Origin: an uncultured Pseudomonadales bacterium
GTDB taxonomy: Bacteria; Pseudomonadota; Gammaproteobacteria; Pseudomonadales; Azotimanducaceae
DNA: 64,000 nucleotides
Assembly: GCA_958296295.1 (NCBI GenBank)
Contig: OY282460.1
Span: forward strand, 1,240,001-1,304,000
Reading direction: 5' to 3'
A program made the position numbers and the translations under genes. This document shows positions 19,364 through 26,961 of this stretch, piece by piece (position 1 is the first letter of the stretch; every line of letters starts with the position of its first letter). The notes beneath the pieces are model-generated. The model did no database searches. It was given only the letters and a program-made list of their open reading frames with translations, and was not told the origin of the DNA.

Positions 19364-21166
19364 GTGGACGACGCGCCGCGCATCCGGCCCTTGAGCACGT
19401 TCGTCGCCAACCAGATCGCGGCCGGCGAAGTGGTGGAACGGCCAGCGTCCATCGTCAAGGAGCTGGTGGAGAACAGCTTGGACGCCGGCGCCGGCAGCGT
19501 TCGCATCGGCGTGGAGCAGGCCGGCGTGCGGCTGGTGCGGGTGCGGGACGATGGCGACGGCATACACCCGGAGGATCTGCGCCTTGCGGTCGCCCGCCAC
19601 GCCACCAGCAAAATCGAAAATCCCGCCGACTTGCAGGCCGTGGCTTCGTTCGGCTTTCGGGGCGAAGCCTTGGCGAGCGCCGCATCGGTGGCGAAACTCA
19701 CCGTCACCTCCCGCCACGCCGACGCCGACGGCGCGTGGACTTTGGAGGTGGACGGCGGCGAGGAACGCGCCTATCGGCCGGCCGCGCATCCCCAAGGCAC
19801 GACGGTGGAAGTGGCGCATCTGTTTCACAACACGCCGGCGCGGCGCAAGTTCCTCAAGACGGAGCGCACGGAACTCTTGCACATCGAAACCGCGGTGCGG
19901 CGAATCGCCTTGGCGCACCCGGCGGTGGGTTTCACGCTTGCGGCCGGCTCGCGATCCTTGAACGGCTTGGTCGCCGGCGCGACCATGGACGAGCGCATGG
20001 CTGCGGTGCTGAGCGATTCATTCTTGGAAAACTCGGTGGCCATCGACGAGGCCGGCGCGGGTTTGCGGCTGCACGGCCGGGTCGGCGTGCCCACCTACTC
20101 GGACAATCGGCCGAACCGTCAGCACCTCTATGTGAACGGACGCCCGGTGCGCGATCGGCTGGCAGCGCACGCGGTGCGGCAAGCCTACCGCGACGTGTTG
20201 TTCCACGGGCGCCACCCGGTGTTCGTGCTGTTCCTCGAACTGGACGCCGGAGCGGTGGATGTGAACGTTCACCCGACCAAGGACGAAGTGCGGTTCCGCC
20301 GCTCCCGGGATGTTCACGATTTCCTGTTCGGCAAGCTGGCCAAAGCGCTTCGCGATCTCCGGCCCAGCGCTGCCGCGGCGTCCCCTGCTTCAACCGCGGC
20401 GCCGGCCGGCACGGCTCTGCCGCAAGGCCATTTCGACTTCCGGCGCAACCATCCGAGCGATCCGGTGAGCCTGGCCCGGCTTTTCCATGCCCACGGCGCG
20501 GCATCGGCGGCGGTGGCCGAAGCGCGCCCGCACGTCTCGCGCCAGCCGTTGGACATGCGCGACGCGCCGCCGACCGCCGCCGTGCCGCCGCTCGGTCACG
20601 CCATCGCGCAACTGCACGGCGTCTACCTACTCGCGCAGAACGCCCAAGGCCTCGTGATGGTGGACATGCACGCCGCCCACGAACGCATCACCTACGAGCG
20701 CATGAAGGCGCAACTGCTCGCCGGCAGCGTTCGCCGCCAAGCCTTGTTGCTGCCCGTGGCGCTTGACGTCTCGCCTGCCGAGGCGGATCTCGTGGAAGCG
20801 CACGGTGCCAAACTCGCCGCCTTGGGCGTGGTGGTGGAGCGAAGCGGCCCTGCCAGCGTGACCGTGCGCGAAGTACCGGCATTGCTTGCCGGTGCGGACA
20901 TCGCGGCGCTGGCGCGAGACATGATCGACGAACTGGCGGAGTTCGGCACGACGGATCTCGTGCGCGAACGCCAAGAGCGGCTGCTGGCCGGCGCGGCCTG
21001 CCACGCCAGCGTGCGCGCCAACCGTCACCTCACCCTCCCGGAGATGGACGCCGTGCTGCGCGACATGGAAGCGACCGAAAACGCCGGCCAGTGCAACCAC
21101 GGCCGCCCCACGTTCGTCGCCCTGTCGATGGCCACGCTCGATGGCCTGTTCCTGCGCGGACAGTGA
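19364..21166 (+). CDS. mutL: DNA mismatch repair protein MutL
   Basis: Couples MutS mismatch recognition to strand incision and removal. It has about 600 residues. The N-terminal GHKL ATPase shows VKELVENSLDAGA, RVRDDGDGI and FGFRGEALAS. A linker rich in Ala and Pro lies near 330-410. The C-terminal dimerisation domain contains DMHAAHERITYE, which fits the DQHA-x2-E-x4-E endonuclease motif with Met for Gln, along with ACHASV and QCNHGRPTF. It therefore looks like the self-nicking MutL type rather than the MutH-dependent one. I prefer the GTG at 19364, close to the conserved IRPLSTFVANQIAAGEVVER; a TTG at 19337 overlapping the amiB stop is the alternative. Confidence 0.95.
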   Translation: MDDAPRIRPLSTFVANQIAAGEVVERPASIVKELVENSLDAGAGSVRIGVEQAGVRLVRVRDDGDGIHPEDLRLAVARHATSKIENPADLQAVASFGFRGEALASAASVAKLTVTSRHADADGAWTLEVDGGEERAYRPAAHPQGTTVEVAHLFHNTPARRKFLKTERTELLHIETAVRRIALAHPAVGFTLAAGSRSLNGLVAGATMDERMAAVLSDSFLENSVAIDEAGAGLRLHGRVGVPTYSDNRPNRQHLYVNGRPVRDRLAAHAVRQAYRDVLFHGRHPVFVLFLELDAGAVDVNVHPTKDEVRFRRSRDVHDFLFGKLAKALRDLRPSAAAASPASTAAPAGTALPQGHFDFRRNHPSDPVSLARLFHAHGAASAAVAEARPHVSRQPLDMRDAPPTAAVPPLGHAIAQLHGVYLLAQNAQGLVMVDMHAAHERITYERMKAQLLAGSVRRQALLLPVALDVSPAEADLVEAHGAKLAALGVVVERSGPASVTVREVPALLAGADIAALARDMIDELAEFGTTDLVRERQERLLAGAACHASVRANRHLTLPEMDAVLRDMEATENAGQCNHGRPTFVALSMATLDGLFLRGQ

Positions 21167-21220
21167 GGATAGCGGTCGGCATCGACCGGTTGCAGTGCGC
21201 CAAGCCATTGGATAGAGCGA

Positions 21221-21265
21221 AAAACCCTCGGGGCGCCGTTGCCGGCGAAATCCCGAGGGGGGTTT
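21221..21265 (+). terminator. Hairpin after mutL
   Basis: AAACCCTCGGG (21222-21232) pairs with CCCGAG(GG)GGTTT (21252-21265) around a 19-base loop, with a short T run. It lies 55 bases after the mutL stop and is a plausible intrinsic terminator. The insertion sequence lies only 22 bases beyond. Confidence 0.5.
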
Positions 21266-21287
21266 GTACTACGCCGCCAACGCTACG

Positions 21288-23376
21288 CAGGGTGATTTCA
21301 TGCTAGCGATCGTTGCGCTCGGGGGGGACGCGCGGCGGCGGCGGGAGGCGGAGGCAAGCCGGCGACGGAAGCGCGGGCGACGGCTTTGTTCGGGTTCGGC
21401 GTCTTGCGCGGGCCGTCGGCGCGCTGTTCGGCCAAGCCGGGCGGCCGGCCGGGCACGGCGCCGCGCCGCGTGGCGGCGGGTTGGGCGGATTGCGGGCGCC
21501 GAAGGCGCTCAGTCGGGATCGAGGATGGCGTCGAGGGCGTCGCGGCGCCGCATCATGAAGTGGAGGTTCGCCTCGGGCACGTGGCGGAAGCCGCGGTGGA
21601 AGACGACGGCGAGCGCGATGTTGTTGAGAGTGGCGTTGTTGGAGGGCCCGTGGCGGGCGCGGATGCGGCTGGCGTCCTCGCCGAGGGTGGCGTCGCGGCG
21701 GTAGTGGTTGCCGTTCTCGACCTGCCAGTGGCCGCGGTTCCAGGCCAGCAGGCGGTCGGGGCCGGCGCGCCCGGCGTCCACGGACGTGATGCCGTAGGCG
21801 GTCTCGGTGGAGGTGGCGCCGGTCTTGACGACGGTCCGCTCGCGGATCACGCGGAACGCCTGGCGGGCGTGCGCGAAGGAGGCGAGCGCGCCCGGCAGGA
21901 GGTCGCGCGCGGCGATGCTCCGCGTCTCGACGCGGCCGTGCCCCTTGGCCGGGCCGTCGGTGTGGCGGCGGACGGCCGGCGCGTCCCAGTCGACGGTCTC
22001 GAGCAGCGCGAAGGTCTCGGGACAGTTGGCCTTGACGTCGAACATGTAGTCTGCCCCGTGGATGTCGACGATGGCGCGCTCGGTGTCGGCGCAGGCGTGC
22101 AGGGCGTCGAGGGTGAGCACGCAGCCGCGCAGGTCGACGTCGTCGAGCAGCGCCCCCACCGAGGCCGTCTCGCCGCCCTCGTCGCGGCGGCAGCGGCTCG
22201 CCAGCGGGCGCCCGCCGCGCGTGACCAGCGTGGCGGTCTCGAAGCGGGCGCCGTCGGCGGCGTGGCGGTTGGCGCCGCGGATGCGCTTGCCGTCGGCGGC
22301 GACGGCGGGCAGGTCGGACGACTCCGCGAAGCGCGGCGCCGCCCACTGGCGCGGCACGTCGGCCAGGGCGTCCGGGCCGGTGTCCGCGAGCACCCGGCAG
22401 AAGGTCGAGTCCGACGGCGCCGTCCAGCGCCCGTCGGCGTCGCGCCACGCCCCCAGAACGCGCAGTTCGCGCTGGTCGAGGCCGCGCGCGAACCGTTCCG
22501 TCGCCACCGGCCCGAGCTGCCCGGCGAGCCGGGCGAGGGCGCGGATCGACAGCACCGTCGCCAAGCCGTGCTTGCGCCCTTGGCCGCGCCGGCAGTCGGG
22601 CATCGCCGCGAACAGGTCGCGCAGCGAGGCCAGTTCCGTTCCCGCGTAGCGCACCGGCGTCGCCCGGCACGACCACTCCGCGCGGTCGACCGGATCCGCC
22701 AGCCGCGCCGCCGCGTCCCGCCGCAGCGGACGGACGAACATCACCTTCGGCGTCGAGTGCGGATCCGTGTACGCGCCGTTGTGCCGCGCGAAGCCCCGCG
22801 TGCTCCCCAGCCGCGTCCAGTTCGAGGCGTCGTGGCAGCCGCCCCAGTACCGCAACGGATCCACGAACGTCTCCGCCAGCTCCAGCGCGTGGCCGTGCGC
22901 CGCCCGCCAGTCCGCGCTCAGCCGCCGCAGGCTCAGCCCCAGCGTCCGCGAGGCCAGGTTCCTCATCCCCAGCGCCTCGGGCAGAATCAGGAACCGCGTG
23001 TTGTTGCCGATCAGGTGCAACCGCCGGAATTGCACCGAGCGGTGCCAGCCCAGCCAGCGGTCCCGCGGCGCGCACTTGAAGGCGCCCGACTGCCAGCCCG
23101 CCAGCGCCAGCCAATGCCCCCGCCACACCGCCACGTGCCGCAGTCCGCGCCCCGCGAACTGCCGGAACCCCAGATAGTGGTGCGCCGCCATCAGCGCGTC
23201 CCACCGGCGCCGCTCGTCCGCCCGCGCCGGACGCACCTCCACCTCCCGCAACGACACTTCCGCCCTGTCGAACGCCGCCTCCATCGCCCCTTTATAGGGC
23301 AAACGCCGGCAAATAGCCAGCTCTTTCAAAGCGACTTCCGCCGTCAACACCTTGGAGCTAGCGTGAAATAGCCCTG
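21288..23376 (-). mobile_element. ISAs1-family insertion sequence carrying a DruA-like fusion transposase
   Basis: A complete 2089-bp element. Terminal inverted repeats are CAGGGTGATTTCATGCTAGC (21288-21307) and, on the other strand, CAGGGCTATTTCACGCTAGC (23357-23376), matching at 17 of 20 positions. A perfect 10-bp direct repeat CAACGCTACG flanks it (21278-21287 and 23377-23386), the length expected of ISAs1 elements. It carries one gene on the minus strand. Typical ISAs1 members are about 1.2-1.5 kb; the extra length is accounted for by the N-terminal DUF4338 part. The clean target duplication suggests a fairly recent insertion. Confidence 0.92.
21509..23284 (-). CDS. ISAs1 transposase with N-terminal DUF4338 (DruA-like) domain
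   Basis: A 591-residue protein from the ATG at 23284, which is preceded by AAAGGGG; a GTG at 23350 is the alternative. Residues about 20-195 resemble DUF4338, the domain of Druantia protein DruA: RRWDALMAAHHYLGF, GWHRSVQFRRLHLIGNNTRF and GMRNLASRTLGLSLRRLSAD, ending GAYTDPHSTPKVMFVRPL. Residues about 220-585 are an ISAs1/H-repeat transposase: DCRRGQGRKHGLATVLSIRA, then AADGKRIRGA (first Asp), TLDALHAC (second Asp), FDVKANCPE, and HWQVENGNHYRRD with EDASRIR (Glu). All three DDE residues are present, so the enzyme is probably active. The role of the fused domain is unknown; it may bind or nick DNA. Confidence 0.85.
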   Translation of the reverse strand: MEAAFDRAEVSLREVEVRPARADERRRWDALMAAHHYLGFRQFAGRGLRHVAVWRGHWLALAGWQSGAFKCAPRDRWLGWHRSVQFRRLHLIGNNTRFLILPEALGMRNLASRTLGLSLRRLSADWRAAHGHALELAETFVDPLRYWGGCHDASNWTRLGSTRGFARHNGAYTDPHSTPKVMFVRPLRRDAAARLADPVDRAEWSCRATPVRYAGTELASLRDLFAAMPDCRRGQGRKHGLATVLSIRALARLAGQLGPVATERFARGLDQRELRVLGAWRDADGRWTAPSDSTFCRVLADTGPDALADVPRQWAAPRFAESSDLPAVAADGKRIRGANRHAADGARFETATLVTRGGRPLASRCRRDEGGETASVGALLDDVDLRGCVLTLDALHACADTERAIVDIHGADYMFDVKANCPETFALLETVDWDAPAVRRHTDGPAKGHGRVETRSIAARDLLPGALASFAHARQAFRVIRERTVVKTGATSTETAYGITSVDAGRAGPDRLLAWNRGHWQVENGNHYRRDATLGEDASRIRARHGPSNNATLNNIALAVVFHRGFRHVPEANLHFMMRRRDALDAILDPD

Positions 23377-23441
23377 CAACGCTACGCGGTGAGAAGTGCG
23401 GATGTCAAGACCGGATCTTGCGCCACTGGAAGCATTTTACA

Positions 23442-23497
23442 ACGTAAATTTGCGTGACTTACGTCTATTTGTCTATTAGAGTGCGTGTTGAACGCAC
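23442..23497 (+). promoter_or_regulatory. Inverted repeats upstream of the ATPase gene
   Basis: ACGTAA (23442-23447) and TTACGT (23459-23464) form an inverted repeat with an 11-base spacer in an AT-rich patch. A perfect GTGCGT-GTTGA-ACGCAC hairpin (23481-23497) follows just before the ribosome binding site. Together they look like an operator and leader structure controlling the ATPase-methyltransferase pair. No regulator gene lies next to them. Confidence 0.4.
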
Positions 23498-23516
23498 GAA
23501 AGGGGCCAGAAAAAAC

Positions 23517-24767
23517 ATGCTGCTGCGCTTTGTCGTCGCTAACCACCTGTCCATCCGGGATCGGCAAGAACTGTCGCTGGTCGCATCGGCGCTGTCCGAC
23601 GCCGAAGACGGCCTGATCGAATGCCCCGCGGTGTCGAGCGGGTTCGTTCTTCCGGCAATAGTGATCTACGGCGCCAACGCTTCCGGCAAGAGCAACATCG
23701 TGGACGCGATCCACACCATGCGGCATATGGTTCTGTCGTCCCAAGACCTAGGCAAGCCTGGTGCGGGCGTCGTCGATCGGCAGCACTTCCGTCTCGATGC
23801 CGCCAGCACGGCGGCACCATCCCACTTCGAGATGGATTTCATGCTCGAAGGCGTGCGCCACAACTACGGATTCGAGGCGACGGACAAGGAGTTCGTCGGC
23901 GAGTGGCTGCTGGACTACCCGTCCGGGCGCCGGCGGATGCTGTTTGAACGCGACGGTGGCGAGTTTCACTTCGGGCGGGCGCTCAAAGGCCGCAACCGCA
24001 TCTTGGCCGACCTCACGCGGGAGAACAGCCTGTTCCTGTCCGCAGCGGCCCAACACGGCCACGACAAGCTAACGTCGGTGTTCTCGTACTTCCGGAACAT
24101 GAACGGCGTGATGGGGGGTACGATTTCCAGGCGCCGCGCGTCGGCCCTGCTTGCCAATGACGAACTGGATCAGCGCGTGTTGGACTTTTTGGGCAACGCG
24201 GACACGGGAGTGGTGAGCTACCGCAAGGTGGTGGAGGAACTCCAAGAGAGTGATCGGGAACCGATGACCAGATTATCCGCCCTTGGCGTCGACACTCCTC
24301 CCGAGAGGCGGTCGCGCATCGAGTTGGCGCATCGCGGATCAGAGCAAGACGTGTACTTCGAACTGGAACGCGAAAGCGCGGGTACGCGCCACCTGCTGTT
24401 GATTCTTACGCGACTGTTCGAGTCATTGGATTCAGGCTCGCCGCTGGTGGTTGACGAGCTTGACCTAAGCCTGCATACGGAAGCGTCGCTGGCGCTGTTG
24501 AGCCTCTTTTGCGCGCAAAGCACCAATCCCTCTGGCGCCCAACTCATCGCCACGGTCCACGACACCAATCTGCTTGTCGCTCCGATGCTGCGTCGAGACC
24601 AAGTGTGGTTTGCCGAGAAGGAGGAAGGGGCCACACGTACCTACCCCCTTACGGACATCCGCACCCGCAAAGGCGACAATCTGGAACGGGGCTATCTGCA
24701 ACACCGTTATGGCGCGACTCCTCGACGGTTGGGTGCGGCATCGTCGGCCTCGCCTCAACCTGCATAG
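23517..24767 (+). CDS. AAA15-family ATPase (COG1106-like), putative defence ATPase
   Basis: A 416-residue ABC/SMC-like ATPase. It has the N-terminal LLRFVVANHLSIRDRQELSL strand typical of AAA15 proteins, Walker A YGANASGKSN (51-60) followed by I-V-D-A-I, Walker B LVVDELDLSLH (near 317-327) and a His switch in IATVHDTNLL. The C-terminal YLQHRYGATP signature matches RloA-like members. Related ATPases are parts of RloAB, PARIS and other abortive-infection systems, but here the partner is a DNA methyltransferase rather than RloB or a TOPRIM nuclease. I chose ATG 23517 because AAAGGGGCC precedes it and the family begins there. It sits 32 bases from the methyltransferase gene. Function inferred, not shown. 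Confidence 0.75.
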   Translation: MLLRFVVANHLSIRDRQELSLVASALSDAEDGLIECPAVSSGFVLPAIVIYGANASGKSNIVDAIHTMRHMVLSSQDLGKPGAGVVDRQHFRLDAASTAAPSHFEMDFMLEGVRHNYGFEATDKEFVGEWLLDYPSGRRRMLFERDGGEFHFGRALKGRNRILADLTRENSLFLSAAAQHGHDKLTSVFSYFRNMNGVMGGTISRRRASALLANDELDQRVLDFLGNADTGVVSYRKVVEELQESDREPMTRLSALGVDTPPERRSRIELAHRGSEQDVYFELERESAGTRHLLLILTRLFESLDSGSPLVVDELDLSLHTEASLALLSLFCAQSTNPSGAQLIATVHDTNLLVAPMLRRDQVWFAEKEEGATRTYPLTDIRTRKGDNLERGYLQHRYGATPRRLGAASSASPQPA

Positions 24768-24799
24768 GCCGCTCCTGCCGGCAAGGACGAGAATCCGCC

Positions 24800-25738
24800 A
24801 TGCCCGCAGTCAACAGATTACCGCTTGGTGAAGACGAACGGGCGAACGGGTTTGCCGAGACAACACTGGGAAGCGCGAAAGTGGTCCGTGCGGACTGCAT
24901 GGAGTGGCTTCAACGCCAAGCGCCAAACCGCTTCCATGCCGTCGTCACGGACCCGCCTTACGGCCTTGTGGAGTACACCGCCAAAGAGCAGGAGAAGCTG
25001 CGCCACGGCACGGGCGGCATTTGGCGTTTCCCGCCCACCTATGATGGCGTTGAACGAGCGCCTCTGCCGAGGTTCACTGTCTTGTCGCCACGAGACCGGG
25101 AGCGGCTAGCGGGCTTTTTCTTCCGTTGGGCTGTCTTGCTTTCCCCAACGCTGGTTCCGGGGGCCAATGTGGTCGTGGCGACAAATCCGCTGCTTTCCTA
25201 TCTGGTGTCGGGGGCGCTGGCGCGGGCCGGATTGGAGCGGCGCGGCGAGATCGTGCGCCTCGTAACCACCATGCGCGGCGGCGACAGGCCAAAAGGCGCG
25301 CACGACGAGTTCCCCGAAGTGAGCGCGATGCCACGCTCCATGTGGGAACCTTGGCTGGTGTTCCGAAAACCACTGGAGGGCACCGTGCGCGACAACTTGC
25401 GCAAGTGGCGCACTGGAGGATTCCGACGCCCATCCCGAGAGCAACCGTTCGGCGACGTCATTCGATCGGCGCCGACGCGCAAGGAAGAACGGGCGTTGGC
25501 GGATCACCCCAGCCTGAAACCGCAGCAGTTTCTGCGCCGCTTGGTTCATGGCGCGCTGCCGCTTGGCGAAGGCGTTGTGCTGGACACCTTCTGCGGTTCG
25601 GGATCGACTCTCGCCGCTGCCGAGGCAGTGGGCTACCGGAGTGTCGGCGTGGAACAAGACGAGAAGTTCTACCGGATGGCGGTGTGCGCCGTGCCACTGC
25701 TCGCCAAGTACGGGCGCGAGCAAGTGGATCTGCTCTGA
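24800..25738 (+). CDS. Site-specific DNA methyltransferase (N6-adenine/N4-cytosine type)
   Basis: A 312-residue MTase. Catalytic motif IV DPPYGL is at 51-56; the AdoMet-binding motif I appears late as LDTFCGSGSTLAAAEAVGYRSVGVE (outline, near 258). This is the order of the beta class. The middle part includes WLVFRKPLEGTVRDNLRKW, SLKPQQFLRRLV (motif X-like) and a variable region that may form the target-recognition loop. No restriction endonuclease is adjacent. Its only partner is the AAA15 ATPase 32 bases upstream, so it may mark self DNA for that ATPase or act alone. Target sequence unknown. Confidence 0.8.
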   Translation: MPAVNRLPLGEDERANGFAETTLGSAKVVRADCMEWLQRQAPNRFHAVVTDPPYGLVEYTAKEQEKLRHGTGGIWRFPPTYDGVERAPLPRFTVLSPRDRERLAGFFFRWAVLLSPTLVPGANVVVATNPLLSYLVSGALARAGLERRGEIVRLVTTMRGGDRPKGAHDEFPEVSAMPRSMWEPWLVFRKPLEGTVRDNLRKWRTGGFRRPSREQPFGDVIRSAPTRKEERALADHPSLKPQQFLRRLVHGALPLGEGVVLDTFCGSGSTLAAAEAVGYRSVGVEQDEKFYRMAVCAVPLLAKYGREQVDLL

Positions 25739-25816
25739 CCCGCAATGGTGTTGAGCGTTCGCTACTATGCCTCGCGAGCCGACCGGCACGACAATGGCGA
25801 TGTCCGATAGGGAACG

Positions 25817-26749
25817 ATGATCACTCGCGACAGGCCGGTCGTGTTGACGCTGATGGGCCCCACCGCGGCCGGCAAGACCGAGGCGGCGTTGCGCATCGCC
25901 GAGCGCGGCGGGGTGGACATCGTCAGCGTGGATTCGGCCATGGTGTATCGGCGCATGGATATCGGCACCGCGAAGCCGGACGCGGCTTCGCTGGCGCGCT
26001 TTCCGCACGCGCTGGTGGACATCCTGGACCCCTGCGAACGCTATTCCGCCGCGCGCTTCGTGGCGGACGCGGACGCGGCAGTGCGCGCGTCCGTCGCCGC
26101 CGGCCGCACGCCCGTGCTGGTGGGCGGCAGCATGCTGTACTTCTCCGCGTTCAAGCGCGGCATCGACGAACTGCCCCCGGCCGATGCGGCAACGCGCCGG
26201 CGCATTGCCGTCAAGGCCGCCGCGGTGGGCTGGCCGAAGCTGCACGAGGAGCTTCGAGCAAACGATCCGGCTGCCGCGGCGCGCATCGATCCGCACAACG
26301 GCCAACGCATTCAGCGGGCATTGGAGGTGCTGGAGGTTACCGGTAGACCGCTGAGCTCCCAGTGGCGGAAAACCGCAACGCAGGCTGCGGCGCGGCTGGG
26401 CTGCCGCTTGGTGGAGACGGCGATCATCCCGCCCGAGCGCGCTGCCCTCCACGCTGCCATTGGCGAGCGCGTGCGGGCCATGATGCGGCGCGGCTTCGTG
26501 GAGGAAGTGCGCCGGCTGCGGGCCGACCCCGCCTTGTCGCTGGAAGCGCCGTCGATGCGCGCTGTGGGCTACCGCCAGATCTGGCGTTTTCTCGATGGCG
26601 AGTACGAGCAGGGCGAGATGGTCGCACGGGTGGAAGCCGCCACCCGGCAGCTCGCCAAACGCCAGCTCACTTGGTTGCGCGGTTGGCCGCAGCCAGCCTT
26701 CACCGCGCCGGACGCCCAAGCGCTGCTGAAGGCTATGGCGACGCTGTAG
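25817..26749 (+). CDS. miaA: tRNA dimethylallyltransferase
   Basis: Transfers a dimethylallyl group to A37 of tRNAs reading UNN codons, the first step to ms2i6A. The 310 residues show the P-loop LMGPTAAGKTEAAL (12-25), SVDSAMVYRRMDIGTAKP (around 42-59), the LVGGSMLYF turn near 103, and the tRNA-binding ARIDPHNGQRIQRALEV near 155. The C-terminal GYRQIW and RQLAKRQLTWLR are also present. In related genomes it follows mutL directly; here 4.6 kb of inserted DNA separates them. hfq, its usual downstream neighbour, is absent. Confidence 0.95.
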   Translation: MITRDRPVVLTLMGPTAAGKTEAALRIAERGGVDIVSVDSAMVYRRMDIGTAKPDAASLARFPHALVDILDPCERYSAARFVADADAAVRASVAAGRTPVLVGGSMLYFSAFKRGIDELPPADAATRRRIAVKAAAVGWPKLHEELRANDPAAAARIDPHNGQRIQRALEVLEVTGRPLSSQWRKTATQAAARLGCRLVETAIIPPERAALHAAIGERVRAMMRRGFVEEVRRLRADPALSLEAPSMRAVGYRQIWRFLDGEYEQGEMVARVEAATRQLAKRQLTWLRGWPQPAFTAPDAQALLKAMATL

Positions 26750-26773
26750 CTACTACTACCGGCCCCGTCCGCA

Positions 26774-26931
26774 TGGCCCACGCGGCAAAGTTCCCGGAAA
26801 CGGTGCGGGACGCCATCGGCCGAGCCGCCGAGCGTCCAGCGCTGTCCCGCCTCGACGCCGCCGCCCGCCGGGTAGCGCTGCCCGCGGATGTGGCGGCGGT
26901 GAAGGCCTGTTTGCGGGAATTCGCGGCGTAG
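26774..26931 (+). pseudogene. C-terminal remnant of threonine synthase
   Basis: The 52 codons from ATG 26774 read MAHAAKFPETVRDAIGRAAE... and end PADVAAVKACLREFAA. They resemble the extreme C-terminus of ThrC (AHPAKFPE.V...PALP..L.......PADLAAVQ). The pyridoxal-phosphate domain is missing. It starts 24 bases after the miaA stop, so it is probably a fragment left by rearrangement rather than a functional gene. Confidence 0.45.
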
Positions 26932-26961
26932 CAGATCGGACGCCTCCAGGGCCCGCGTCGG

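Noticed and set aside
21509..23284. A functional Druantia defence system
   Set aside because: Only a DruA-like domain is present, inside a transposase; the large helicase DruE and other Druantia genes are absent.
23517..25738. A standard restriction-modification system
   Set aside because: A methyltransferase is present but neither the ATPase nor any neighbour shows a nuclease motif.
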